Source: Solanum dulcamara (taxonomy: Eukaryota; Streptophyta; Magnoliopsida; Solanales; Solanaceae). From it: a stretch of DNA of 64,000 bases. How positions within the stretch are numbered: position 1 is the first letter of the stretch; the number at the start of each line of letters is the position of its first letter. The stretch is from the NCBI RefSeq assembly GCF_947179165.1, contig NC_077240.1:25338001-25402000 (forward strand), written 5' to 3'. This document shows positions 23,523 to 34,987 of this stretch, one piece after another. The notes below the pieces were generated by a model. It worked only from the letters and a program-made list of their open reading frames with translations. It was not told where the DNA came from and did not search any database. Position numbers and translations under genes: made by a program.

Positions 23523-24397
23523 TAAATTTTACTGGATTGAGTTTATACGAAATTTGGATTAAATTCATATTTATTTGGGTCGAATGATTAATTTGGGCTC
23601 TAAAAATAAATAGGAAAAAATAGTGAACTAGTCAAAATTCTCAACTTATTTATTGAAAAGGACTACAGTTTAAAAAAATTATCAATAATAGCTATATTAT
23701 AATTCTATAGCAAATTAATAGTATCCCAATTTAGTTTCTAATTTTTCTCAACTTGTTATGCACACGTTTTCAGAGAAAAAAATTAATCGTAAAGTGATCC
23801 ACTTCTTAATGGACACGTTTCTTTCCCCCATTTCCTATTCTCTCTCTATGTTTTTTTTTCAATTCCTACTTATCTCATTTCCTTCTTCTCTATTTTTTTT
23901 TTTCAAAAATCCCTCCCCAATAGAATTCCACTAATTTAGGTAATAAAATATTTATCATATATCATGGTAGATTTTTATTGACTTATATTATCTATCATTT
24001 CTCATTATTTGCATCTTGCTAAATCTCTTTTTATATTTAGTATTTTCTTAATAATATTTGCATTCATTAATATTCTCATTATATCTGTAGATTTTAAGAT
24101 TATTTTATCCTTTAGCAAATAGTATTTATTCCAATATATAGGCTTATTATAGTTGTATTCATATTAGTATGTATTCAATCCAGATGTATGTTACTTGTAT
24201 TTGAAATTTTATCTACAATATTAGAATGTATTCAATCCCAATATATGTCATTTAATTAGTTATAGTAATTTGATATCTTTTAAATTTGTATTTTTGTTAA
24301 TAGTAATTGTATCCTTTAATTATATTTATAGTTTAACCGAAAATGATATCATTTATTTTGTATTTATCATTTAGTATTGTATGTTTTTCATGAAAAT
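23523..24397. other. AT-rich intergenic DNA
   Basis: Very AT-rich, with poly(T) runs near 23850-23910 and scattered GTATTCA/TGTATT words that lead into the tandem array. No gene seen. Confidence 0.5.
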
Positions 24398-24657
24398 TGT
24401 ATTTCATTACATTTTTGTATTCTTTCTGAATATTTATAGATAAGTAGATCTGTATTCTATTATACATGATTTGTATTTCATTATATTTTTGTATCCTTTC
24501 TGATGATTCATAGACAAGTAGATTTGTATTCCATTCTACCTAATTTGTATTTCATTCCATTTTTTGTATCCTTTCTGAATATTTTATAGGCTAGTAGATT
24601 TGTATTTCATTCAGCGTGTTTTGTATTTCATTTCATTTTTATATCTTTTCTGAACTA
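24398..24657. repeat. About 74-bp tandem repeat, 3.5 copies
   Basis: Copies begin TGTATTTCATT(A/C)CATTTTTGT and continue with CCTTTCTGA, ATAGATAAGTAGAT and TGTATTC. Starts are near 24398, 24472, 24546 and 24620 (partial). Divergence is about 10-20 percent between copies. Non-coding. Confidence 0.75.
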
Positions 24658-25300
24658 TGGTCCAATTTTTTATCATCAGACCATCTTTTTGTTTTATGTA
24701 TCATTTCCCAAGTTATATTCATTTTCTATAAGCATGCTTATTGTGTTTTCTGGTTCGATCTCCTTTTTGTAGCCACAAATTTTAACAAACGAGTTGCATT
24801 TACACAAGAATTGAAGATCGTTAATGCAGGATGAGGAAGAAGATTGAAGCTCTTTAATGGAGGAAGAGAGAAAACTGATAATTGAATTCACCTCTTTGGA
24901 TCTCCTAATAAGCAACGTAATTAGCATTTACCATATTTGAAAGATACTCTCCCATAATTTTTTTCAATCTGTTTTTAATTACTTGTATTCTATTAAGTAA
25001 AAAACAAAAAAATACAAAAAGTGTTAAAATAGCAAGTCAAATTATTATCATTTTTAATGAATATTAAAATGTTGCTAGAAAGTCCTATTAAATACTAAAA
25101 CATTGTTGTTTTGAAAATTTCCTCAAATAAATAAACCCATTTTATCAAGCTCAAGTCAAGGTCCATTTCACCTTAAAGCCAAAAATCATGTCACACATCA
25201 TGGTTATTGGGCATCCAAGACCAACAAGAAGACGACATATGTCCAAATGATGTGACAATCTCAGTCAAATTCAGGAACCAATCACAATCCGTCAAGTATT
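24658..25300. other. Intergenic DNA, nothing recognised
   Basis: AT-rich; short open frames show no domain and no coding-like composition. Confidence 0.5.
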
Positions 25301-25923
25301 ACAACAACAACAACCCAGTGAAATTTCACAACATGAGTCTTGGAAGGGTAAAGTGTACGCAGATCTTACTCCTACCAAGGTAGGACGGCTGTTTCCGAAA
25401 GACCCTCGGCTCAATAAAAGCACAAAAAGAGACTAGATAAGGCTAAGAAATTCAAAGCGGTATGAAAAAATAAATAACGAAAGCGACATAGATAAAATAG
25501 AGTAATCAAAGTACAAAAAGTAATAGATAGTAATATATAAGAACAAATATCAGAGCACAAGAAATTATAGTGCGCTAATACGCCTACTAATAAGGAAGAA
25601 TAAGGAGACTATGTACTAGCCTTCTACCCTAATGTGGGTCCTCCACACCATCCTATCTAAGGTCATGTCCTCGGTAAGCTGTAACTGGGTCATGTCTTGT
25701 CTAATCACCTCTCCCCAATATTTCTTCGGCTTACCCCTACCTCTTCTGAAACCATCCATGGCTAACCTCTCACACTTCTGCATTGGGGCATCTGTGTCTC
25801 TCATCTTTATATGTCCAAACCATCTCAGTCGCATTTTCCGCATATTGTCTTCCACCAAGGCCAATCCTACATTGTCCCAAATAGCCTCATTTCTAATCAT
25901 GTTGCCCCTGGTATGCCCACACA

Positions 25924-27562
25924 TAGGGCTGTTCAAAATCATCCGCTACCGATAACCCAACCGCAAAATTGGCTTATTGGCTTATTGGTATTGGATTAGC
26001 GGATTAGCAGATGGAGAATGGATTTAAATTTTATAATTAACGGCTTATCGATGTGTAGGACGGATTACTCAATTTTGTTATTGGATAAATCGTTAACCCG
26101 TTAAGAATTTATTATATTTTATTGTAATTTATAAACCTAAAAATAAACCTTAATAGGTCAAGCCCATTTAACTAAATAGGACAAGCCCATTTAGTTAAAT
26201 AGGCCAAGCCCAAGACATTAGAGTTTAGACAGCAAGTCAGGTTACTATATTACTATTACTATACCCTAATTTTATTTACCTAAACCTAAATAAGAGTATA
26301 AGGTCGCCTCTGTCTCTATCTCATCTCCCATTCTCTCATTCTCTCATCTACTTTCTCCAGCGAAATTTTGCCGTGGAGACAAGCAAGACCACGCCGCCGC
26401 CTCCACCTCTTCTTGTTCCGTCCTTCTCTACTCGCAATACTTCATTAAGCAAAACTCCGATGAGCCAACATTGATAGCAGCAACCAGCTTTGATTATTTC
26501 TGTTAATATTATGTCAGTTATACATTTGGAATATTCCTTGTGAAGTTTTCTACTGATAGGCGAGAACTTGTTGCTGGTAGCAGCGACAGTTCAATATATG
26601 TTTATGATTTTGAAGCAAAAAGGCTAAGTCTCCAAATTCCAGCTCATACGGTATTGTAATATTCTTCTAGTGATAGCAGATATGACTAACAATCCATTTT
26701 GGTATCATTTTCATACAATGTTATTTTTCATGTTTATCTTCTCATGAAATCTAAAAAGAATTTGGGTGTTCCCCTGAATTAGGTACCTTAAAATAATGTT
26801 ACTGTCATCAGGTGATTTAAATATTATATATGCTATATCTAATTAGATAGAAAAGGAGATGTGGAGGACACGTATTAGGATAATATGTTAGTAGGTAGTG
26901 TAGGGTTGTCTTGCTGGGTATGTTGTTGTTGTGCTTCCACAAGAAAAGAAAGATGAGCAGAAAGCTGTGGACACTGGACGCTGCATTGCTCAAGGCCATC
27001 AAAAGAATTTCTGAATTGAAGGCGTATTTGTCTGCAAGGTTTTCATTAAGTCAGGCATGAAACCATATGAGCTTGTCTTTTAAAGGAAGAACATGAGCTT
27101 GTCTTTTGAAACTGATTTTTTGGTAGTACTATTTTTTTGTTTTCATTTCTATTTTTCTATTTTCTACGGTTTAAAGGAAGAACATGATCTTGTCTGTTTT
27201 CATCTCTGTATTGAAGCTACATGTTACCAAGATGAGTGTTAAGTTGTGTTTACTCTTCTAATCTTCTTAACTGTCATGGTGGCTAACTGGTTATACTATA
27301 TATGTATATACTATGAAGTTTAAGTGACGGGTTATTAACTTGTTAATCTGTTCACATATTGCTTACCTAGAGTACATGGCAGAAATTTTATATGTTACCA
27401 CCGATACACCGTCCGATAATCATCTGATAATTGTTAATCCGATACCGAATCAATCGATATCTTATAGGTTGGCTAGCGGATTAGTACTTTTAAAAGCCTA
27501 TAACCGTTAAGTCAAACTGTTAAGCATAATAATCCATCTGATCCGCCCGATAAGAAGCCCTA
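25924..27562. mobile_element. Non-autonomous hAT transposon carrying a captured exon
   Basis: 1,639 bp with ends TAGGGCTGTTC...AGAAGCCCTA (7-bp perfect terminal inverted repeat plus subterminal GGATTAGCGGATTAG-type motifs at both ends). The 8-bp target duplication CCCACACA lies at 25916-25923 and 27563-27570. The empty site is visible in the related LINE at 10036-10060, which confirms the boundaries. No transposase frame. The interior contains plant gene-like sequence: a CT-rich leader-like tract at 26310-26420, the LEC14B-like exon at 26518-26650, and an RTE-like scrap near 26845-26900. Confidence 0.92.
26518..26650 (+). pseudogene. Captured WD40 exon (LEC14B-like) inside the hAT element
   Basis: The stretch starts after GTCAG and ends before GTATTG, so both splice signals survive. 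It translates in one frame as YTFGIFLVKFSTDRREL, VAGSSDSSIYVYDFEAKRLS and LQIPAHT. This is one WD40 blade, closest by recall to plant LEC14B / DCAF-type WD-repeat proteins (AGSSD.SIYVYDLEANKLSL). There is no stop in 44 codons. It is a gene fragment carried by the transposon, with its source elsewhere in the genome. Confidence 0.75.
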
Positions 27563-30534
27563 CCCACACATCCATCTCAATATTCTCATCTAGGCAACAT
27601 TTATCTTTTGAACGTGAGAGACCTTAACTAGCCAACACTCCGCCCCATATAATATAGCCAGTCTAACCACCACTTTGTAGAACTTGCCCTTAAGTTGTGG
27701 TGGCACATTCTTGTCACATAGCACACCAGAAGCGAGCCTCCATTTCATCCACCCTACCCCAATATGATGTGTGAAATCATCGTCAATCTTCCCGCTACCT
27801 TGCATGATAGACCCAAGGTACTTGAAACTACTTTTCTTTTGGATGACCTGGTCACCAAGCCTAACTTCTGTGCCAACCTCATGAGGTATCTCACTGAACT
27901 TACACTCTAAGTACTCTATCTTGGTCCTACTCAACTTAAACCTTTTAGACCCCAAGGTGTGTCTCCAATCCTCCAACTTAACGTTAACTCCGCTATGAGT
28001 CTCATCGATCAGCACTATGTTGTCCACGAAAAGCATACACCATGGCACATCACCTTGAATTTATTGCGTCAATCCATCCATCACCAAGGCAAATAAATAT
28101 GGACTAAGAGTTGATCCTTGATACAACCCCATCACAACTGGGAAGTGCTCTGAGTCCCCTTCGACTGTCCTTACCCTGGTTTTGGCACCCTCATACATGT
28201 CATTGATCACCTTAATGTACGCCACAGGTACACCTTTAGCCTCCAAACATCTCCATAGTATCTCTCGTGGAACTTTATCGTAAGCCTTTTCTAGGTCGAT
28301 GAATACCATATGCAAGTCCCTCTTCCTCTCCCTATACTGCTCCACCAGCCTCCTCATAAGATGGATGGCTTTTATAGTTGAGCGTCCCAGCATAAATCTG
28401 AACTGGTTCTCTGAAATAGACATGCCTCTCCTCACCCTCATCTCCACCATTCTTTTCCATACGTTTATAGTATGGCTTAGAAGTTTGATAACTCTATAGT
28501 TGTTGCAGCTCTGGATATCCCTCTTGTTTTTGTATAGAGGGATCATTACGCTCGACCTTCATTCTTCGGGCATCGTTTTCGTTTGAAATATGACATTAAA
28601 CAACCTAGTCAATGTCACGACCCAAAAATCATTGTCACGATTTAAATGAAAAGAAAGAAAATGAAGAAATTATCTCAAAATCTGGTGTCATAAGTATAAA
28701 GAGCATCTAATACAAGGTTCGAATCTGAAGATACAACATAAGTCTCTAAATGATACAAAAGACTGAAAAATAAGGATAGACTAGTGATGATCCAAATTCT
28801 GGGACCTCACCACTAATCTGAGAGTACACAATCCGCTAGAGTATCAACTGCCACGTGAGGTACCCCGACTAGTATCTGCATCAAAAAGGAATATAAAAGT
28901 AGGGGTGAGTACAATTCATATGTACTCAGTAGGTTTTAGCTGACTGAGTATAAGTAATTAATCAAACCTATGAAATAAACTAAGGAACGTTTCCACCTGC
29001 ATACAGAAAAGTCCCACTTCGGCATCGGTGCCGCTAGTTTATATATATAGTGGCACGAGTAAAGTAAACCCATAATAACAGCTCATAATCACAATTAATC
29101 AAATAATTTAAGCAACACAAATATCAATGCAATGCAATATAATATGATAATGCAATGATGTGGTGGTACGCTGGAATCAATACTGTCGCACAACCTATCA
29201 TATACACCTGCCGAGCTGTGCTACCAAGCAGGACCCATGGGGGTCTTGCAGACCATATACCTCAATCAAAATATCTCATCATCCTTGCCACCTCCTCGTA
29301 GTCAAGGGATCACAATGCATCCACTACCCTGCCATAAAACTGCCTCGATCAGGGACTCAAGATACAAAGGTTTAAAGGTGTTTCATTTTCTTTCTCAAAA
29401 AGAATTTCCATATTTCTCAACTTCTCATATTTCATGATATGATGAATGAGGATGAATGCATTAAAACACATATGACATGGAAGTAATATTCAACTCAAAT
29501 GTGGTACAAGGTTCAAAGTTTTTAAAACTTAACCTACACGTGATATTCACCCTCAATAGATAGTAATGGGAAGGAAATACTTAAATTAAATATTCACCCC
29601 TTTCTCAACAATATTTCAATACTTAAGCATGTTCAAAATCTCCAACTCAACCCATCAAGCGGGCATCACAAGTCAAATAATATACTCAAGTCTCTCTCTT
29701 AGGCAAATCATGAATCACATGCTCTCAAAGCAAATAAGATAACCAATAAGCCCCCACACTGGCATCATAATATGTATAACATTCTCAACTCATACTACAA
29801 CCCCATACCAAAGTCTATAACATATGAATGACTAATTGCCCCATTTCAGTCTCAAAGAAGAATAACCAAACCTACCTCAATTGCTGAAACCGCACTCGGA
29901 CACCTCTACCGAATAAGCAACTCTCGAATTCAATGCCCGTACTGACAACTCACTATCAACAATAAAATATACACATCACAAGGAGTCCAATGACACCCAT
30001 ATTGATAGGTTTCGGAACCGAGGGTAAAATTGTCCAAAAAAAATATTTATTTTCGAAAAGGGTCGAATCTGGAATTTTATTTGAAAATTATGTTCTACAC
30101 ATCGAGTAGGATTCGTGGCTGAAAAATCCATTAAAATCGAGTAAGAATCGAGTTCCAAATCATGAAAATATAATTTTCTAAAAAATCACCACAATTTTAT
30201 TACGAAAATGGCAAAAGACAGCAACTTTGAGTAGCGATTTACCAAAAATGAAGCCTCTACAGCTAAAACTGATCACACCATAATGATTCTTACGAAAAAC
30301 TCAGTAATTTAGCCTCAAGAATCACTGAAAACGGACCCAAAATGCTCAAGATATCAAATCTCAAAGTTCATCAAAAATCTAATCCGAAAATAGGAAGGGC
30401 AGCTGCTATAACGCGAATCTTACCTAAAAAAAATCTTCCCCATCACTTTATGATTATACCACTGTATTCCTATGGAAAAACTACACAATTTAGAGCTTTG
30501 AATCATTGAATTCGGATCTAAGACGACCAAGAAA

Positions 30535-30586
30535 TCATCTTCCAAAGTTTACAAAAATCTGAATCCAAAAATGGTCGAGGCAGCAT
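30535..30586. repeat. 52-bp target duplication, left copy
   Basis: Identical base for base to 30956-31007. It lies immediately left of the nested RTE tail. Confidence 0.92.
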
Positions 30587-30955
30587 ACAACAACAACAAC
30601 AACAACCCAGTGAAATCCCACAACGTGGGGTCTGGGGAGGGTAGAGTGTACGCAGACCTTACTCCTACCAAGGTAGGACGGCTCTTTCCGAGAGACCCTC
30701 GGCTCAAAAAAGGCATAAAAGGGGGTCAGATAAGGTTAAGAAATTCAAAGCGCTATAGGAAAATAAATAACGAAGGCATCACAGATAAAATAGAGTAATC
30801 AAAAGTACTGAAAGCAATAAATAGTAACAGAAATAGCAGAAATGAGAGTACAAAGAATTGTAATGTGCTAGTGCGCCTATGAATAGGGAAGAATAACGAG
30901 ACTATGTACTAGCCTTCTACCCTAATGTGGGTCCTCCACAGCCTCCTATCTAAGG
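30587..30955 (-). mobile_element. Short 5'-truncated RTE LINE in the solo LTR
   Basis: 369 bp. The (TTG)n tail is at the left (ACAACAACAACAACAACAAC), then the conserved block (GGGGTCTGGGGAGGGTAGAG, GAGACCCTCGGCTC), ending in the sequence just after the RT stop (CCTCCTATCTAAGG). It is flanked by perfect 52-bp duplications, so it is the youngest layer of the nest. Confidence 0.92.
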
Positions 30956-31007
30956 TCATCTTCCAAAGTTTACAAAAATCTGAATCCAAAAATGGTCGAG
31001 GCAGCAT
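30956..31007. repeat. 52-bp target duplication, right copy
   Basis: Second identical copy. About four bases at its left edge (TCAT) could also be LINE sequence, so the duplication is 48-52 bp. Confidence 0.9.
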
Positions 31008-33605
31008 CTAAAACATTAAATCTTACCTAAAAAGAAGCTTCTAATCAAGATTCCGAGCTCACCAATGGATTCCTCGCGAAAATTTCTTGAAGATAGACTC
31101 TTGAATCACTAGATTTGGATTTGAAAAGCTCAAGAAATGAGGGTTCAAAGTTGAGAAAAAATTATGAAAATTCTGATTTTTGCACCAGATTTTTCTGATT
31201 TTGTAAATATTTAAAGTCTCCAACGGACCCTCGGAATTCGTTCGGAATCCGATAAAAATAAACCAGATATGCTAACCCACTAAATTCGATATTCTGAACT
31301 CAATGGTGTATTCAAAATTTTTATCCGAGTGCGTTTTCCAAAAATGTTGACCAAAGTCAACCATAAGCTAACTTTCAAAGTCAAAAGCGTCAAATGACCC
31401 CAAACTCGTATCGATTGTCTCGATAGTCATGCCGACAATGCTAATAGCCTAATTTGTCCATTCCGAAGCTGATGGAATCATCAAAATATGAATTCGAGGT
31501 CTCCTTGACCCGAAACTCAAAAAGTCTCAACTAAACCAAATTAGGCCTTTAAAATATCAAAATGGGCTCGGGACCTCTAAAAATTCAGCCAACACTTCTT
31601 CTAGACCAAAAACCATCCCCCGAATCTAACGGAGTCGTCGGAATTCCATTCCGAATATCGATACTCCAAAAGTTGACCAAAGTCAAATCTTGGCCTAAAA
31701 TTCCTTAAATTCCCAACTCAAGACTTAAAATCTTTGTTACAACTCCAAAACTAATTCCGTAAACTCTCCTAGACCAATTTCCACATTTTAAAGCTGCTGG
31801 AATTGACGGAATTCCATTCCGAGACCCATAGCTCCGGTTGGCATCGAAAATCACTTTTTCACCTCTTAACTCTATAAAACTTAAGAATTTGCACAATTTA
31901 CAAACCATTAAGATTTTTATACTTTCAACTACACAAACCGATCAAATAATACTCGGGGGCACTAATGATAGGGGTAAAAATAATAATTTCACATAAATTT
32001 TTAAAAATGACTCTCAAGCTCATTACAGTCAGCCACTCCAAACCTATCGAGCTCGCGCTCTTCCAAAATTTCTCAGAAATCTCGTCAGGTTCGATCGCTT
32101 TTTCCCAGCGCATCCTACGAACAACACCCTTAACCTCCTCGACCGTAATACTCCTGCAACCCCCAAAATTGTGACGCCTCCCTGTATATTCCAAATCTCC
32201 CAACACAATCTCTCTGTCCCCTTCTTCATTCAAGAGTTTATGGAAGTATGACTATCATCTCTGTTTAATGAGGGTCTCCTCTGCCAATACTTTTCCATGC
32301 TCGTACTTAATGCACTTCACTTGATCCACATCGCGTGCCCTTCTCTCCCGCGCCCTACTAGCATGAATAATTTCTTATCCCCGCCTTTCTCTTCTAGTTC
32401 AGCGTAAAAGCATTCAAAAGCTACCACTTTTGTCGTCAAAAGTGCTGACTTCGCCTCCTTTCTTGCTATATTATAAAGTTCCCTATTCGTCCACTTTTCC
32501 ACCTCATTCTTGCTTTCTATCAACTTTGCATACGCCATCTTCTTTTCTTCCAACTTTCCTTGCACTTCTTTATTCCACCACATGTCCTCTCTATACTGAC
32601 TAGACTACCTATCGAGACTCCTAACATTTTCCTTGCTACAACCCTAATACAACTAACTGTCCTATCCCACATACTGTTCGCATCCCCACTACTATTCCAG
32701 GCCCCCATATCCTTCAATTTCTCTCCCATCACCAAGGCACTAGCCGTGGTCAAACTCCCCCATCTGATTCTAAGTCGGTTATCCCCGACCCTTTTCTTCC
32801 TCGTCATCTTAATACCTAAATCCAACACCAAGAGCTTATGTTGGGTTGTAAGGTTGTAGATCGGAATAACCTTACAGTCCTTGCACAGACTTTTATCATC
32901 CTTTCTAAGGAGTAAAAAATCTATCTGAGTCTTAGCCACCGAACTACGGAAGGTTACCAAGTGATCCTCCTTCTTTGGGAAACTCGAATTGGCTATCACC
33001 AACCCAAAATCTCTTGCGAATTTCAAAAGTGAAACTGCTCCTCTATTTCTGTCCCCGAAGCTAAATCCTCCATGCACATCATCATACCCTTTCGAAATAG
33101 ATCCGATGTGTCCATTGAAATTCCCTTCTACGAAAAGCTTCTCAGTAGACGGTATGCCTCCTGCTAACTCGTCCAAATTCTCTCAAAAGTGCCTTTTATC
33201 CTCCTCACCTAAGACCGCTTGTGGTGTATAAGCACTAATAATGTTCAACGTGATTCCTTTAACAACCACCTTAATCGACATTATCCTATCAGTGACTCTC
33301 CTAACCTCCACCACCTGATTCCTTAAATCACTGTCTACTAAAATGCCTACCCCATTCCTATACTTCGATCCATAGAACCAAAGCTTATACCCGTCTACCT
33401 CCTTAGCTTTAGAACCTACCCATTTGGTCTCTTGGACACAAGCTATATTAATCCTCCTCTTCATTAGAATCTTAACTAGCTCTATGGATTTTTCCGTTAA
33501 CGTTCTAATATTCCAAGAACCTACTCTCAGTCTAGACGCTCCTTTAATCCACTTACCCTCGTCCCCGTCCCCCCTAGTCTACCATCACTATCCAAAGCCA
33601 CAAAA

Positions 33606-34620
33606 ATATGTATGAACTAATAAATTATTCAAAGGTCTAAAATCAGCAAAATGTAGCTACAAGTATATGAACAAAGAATAGATATGGAACTAGAGGTACC
33701 AACTCTAGTTGATATAAACCTGGTTGACATCGGAAAACACTACATTCTCTTAGATAATTTATCGAACAAATGGGGTGTGTTAAGTTCTCTTACTCTTCTT
33801 CATAGCTAGGCAATGATATTACCCTCCCATAAATTACAGAAATTATTGGTCGCAGCCCAAGTGTCACAAGTATCACCAATACGCAAGAAAGAAATCAAAC
33901 CCAACTCTAAAAACCTCAGAAAGCTTAAATCAAAACCCGATAGTTATGACTTTAGGCAGTCCTGTTCTTTGTCTTTTGAAATATTTAAAAAGTTGTGTTT
34001 GAGGGCTATTTCTGTCGATGACCCTCTTGTAAATCACTGCAAGGAATTGATATCAACCAAATTCAGATCTTTCTCACAGACGGTATTAAAATAATATATT
34101 TTGACCAATCATAAGCAACTTTGTCCACCTCCTACAACTATAAATAGGGGGTAGACATGACATTCAAGGCATTCTGAAAACAATTCAAAAAGCATTCAAG
34201 AAGCCTGAGAGAAAGCCATAACATCAAATACATAGTTCTTCGAAAGAGTGATCAATGGAGTTCTTTCCGGAGATCAATCCAAAGCGACGATGTGTTGCCC
34301 GACGTGCCTGGATATCAATTACATTTCAAGGAGATCTGGATCATCCTACATTCAAGAAATACACTGCTAACGATCTTCAAATCAGGGAGAAATATTAGGA
34401 AAAAACTAACTAAATTGTACTTACAAGATTCATCAATAAAAAATTATTTTTTTCTTTATTTATTTTAATTACAGTTAATTTTCTAATTTTTGCGATCACT
34501 TTCGAGGTAACATGAATATAGTGACATTCTAACATTAATTTAGAATGTCACACACGTTAGTAAAAAAAATCTAACACATGTCTTGACAAGATCATAGACA
34601 GTGTCCTAGACGAGGTTATG
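33606..34620. other. Unassigned segment with promoter/leader-like sequence and a 93-codon ORF
   Basis: A plus-strand frame at 33813-34094 (Lys/Ser-rich; contains SFEIFKKLCLRAISVDDPLV) matches no family I recognise. Downstream, ACTATAAATAGGGGG near 34138 looks like a strong TATA box. It is followed by an A-rich leader and, near 34434, AATAAAAAATT, like a polyadenylation signal. An 11-bp inverted repeat GTGACATTCTA / TAGAATGTCAC sits at 34520-34551. The arrangement resembles an LTR or a pararetroviral-type leader, but no pol sequence supports either. Confidence 0.35.
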
Positions 34621-34987
34621 GTTGAGGTTAAGACTGGGCAACAGGTCGGAATGGGACGGCCAGACAGAAATGAACCGGTATCGAATCGGAATGGGACCGT
34701 TTGACCGGATTGTTAACTGGTGCCGGAATGAATCGGATCGGAATTACTGGGATGAAAACTCGATCACATCCCGTCTAATTATATATCGAGATAGTACCGA
34801 AACGGATCAGAACGGACTGGAATGGGACGGGATGGGATAAACGGGATGGCACATAAAGCTATTAAAAAATATTTTTTAGTTTTTTAGAGTTAAAGAATAC
34901 AAATATTTTAAATAATTGAATTACTATTTATGAAATATGAATGAATATTTCTTTCTAAGTTTATAAAATAGTTTAAAGTTTATTTGT

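Larger units (their letters stand above)
28613..32027. mobile_element. Solo LTR, probably Ty3/gypsy, nested in the RTE LINE
   Basis: Begins TGTCACGACCC and ends CTCATTACA (TG...CA). The 5-bp target duplication is GTCAA (28608-28612) / GTCAG (32028-32032), and the LINE reading frame resumes on the far side. Length is 3,415 bp, or about 2,994 without the nested RTE copy and its second target duplication. No gag or pol sequence and no second LTR copy, so a solo LTR left by recombination is the simplest reading. The TGTCACGACCC start and ATTACA end are, from memory, typical of long-LTR plant gypsy elements; the lineage is not proven. Confidence 0.75.
25301..33605 (-). mobile_element. Near full-length RTE LINE split by two later insertions
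   Basis: One LINE in three pieces: 25301-25923, 27563-28607 and 32028-33605 (about 3.2 kb in total, the usual RTE length). The left end carries the (TTG)n tail and the conserved block. Minus-strand coding order from the right: AP-type endonuclease (33464-32590: NIACVQETKWVGSKAKEVDG, NIISAYTPQAVLGEEDK, TQIDFLLLRKDDK), linker and RT fingers (32230-32040: EEVKGVVRRMRWEKAIEPDE), RT palm (28546-27590: [18 protein letters not shown] and the FADD-equivalent [12 protein letters not shown], which has lost its catalytic DD), and the C-terminus (25942-25616: RLRWFGHIKMRDTDAP). The breaks coincide with the hAT and LTR target duplications. Dead element. Confidence 0.9.
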
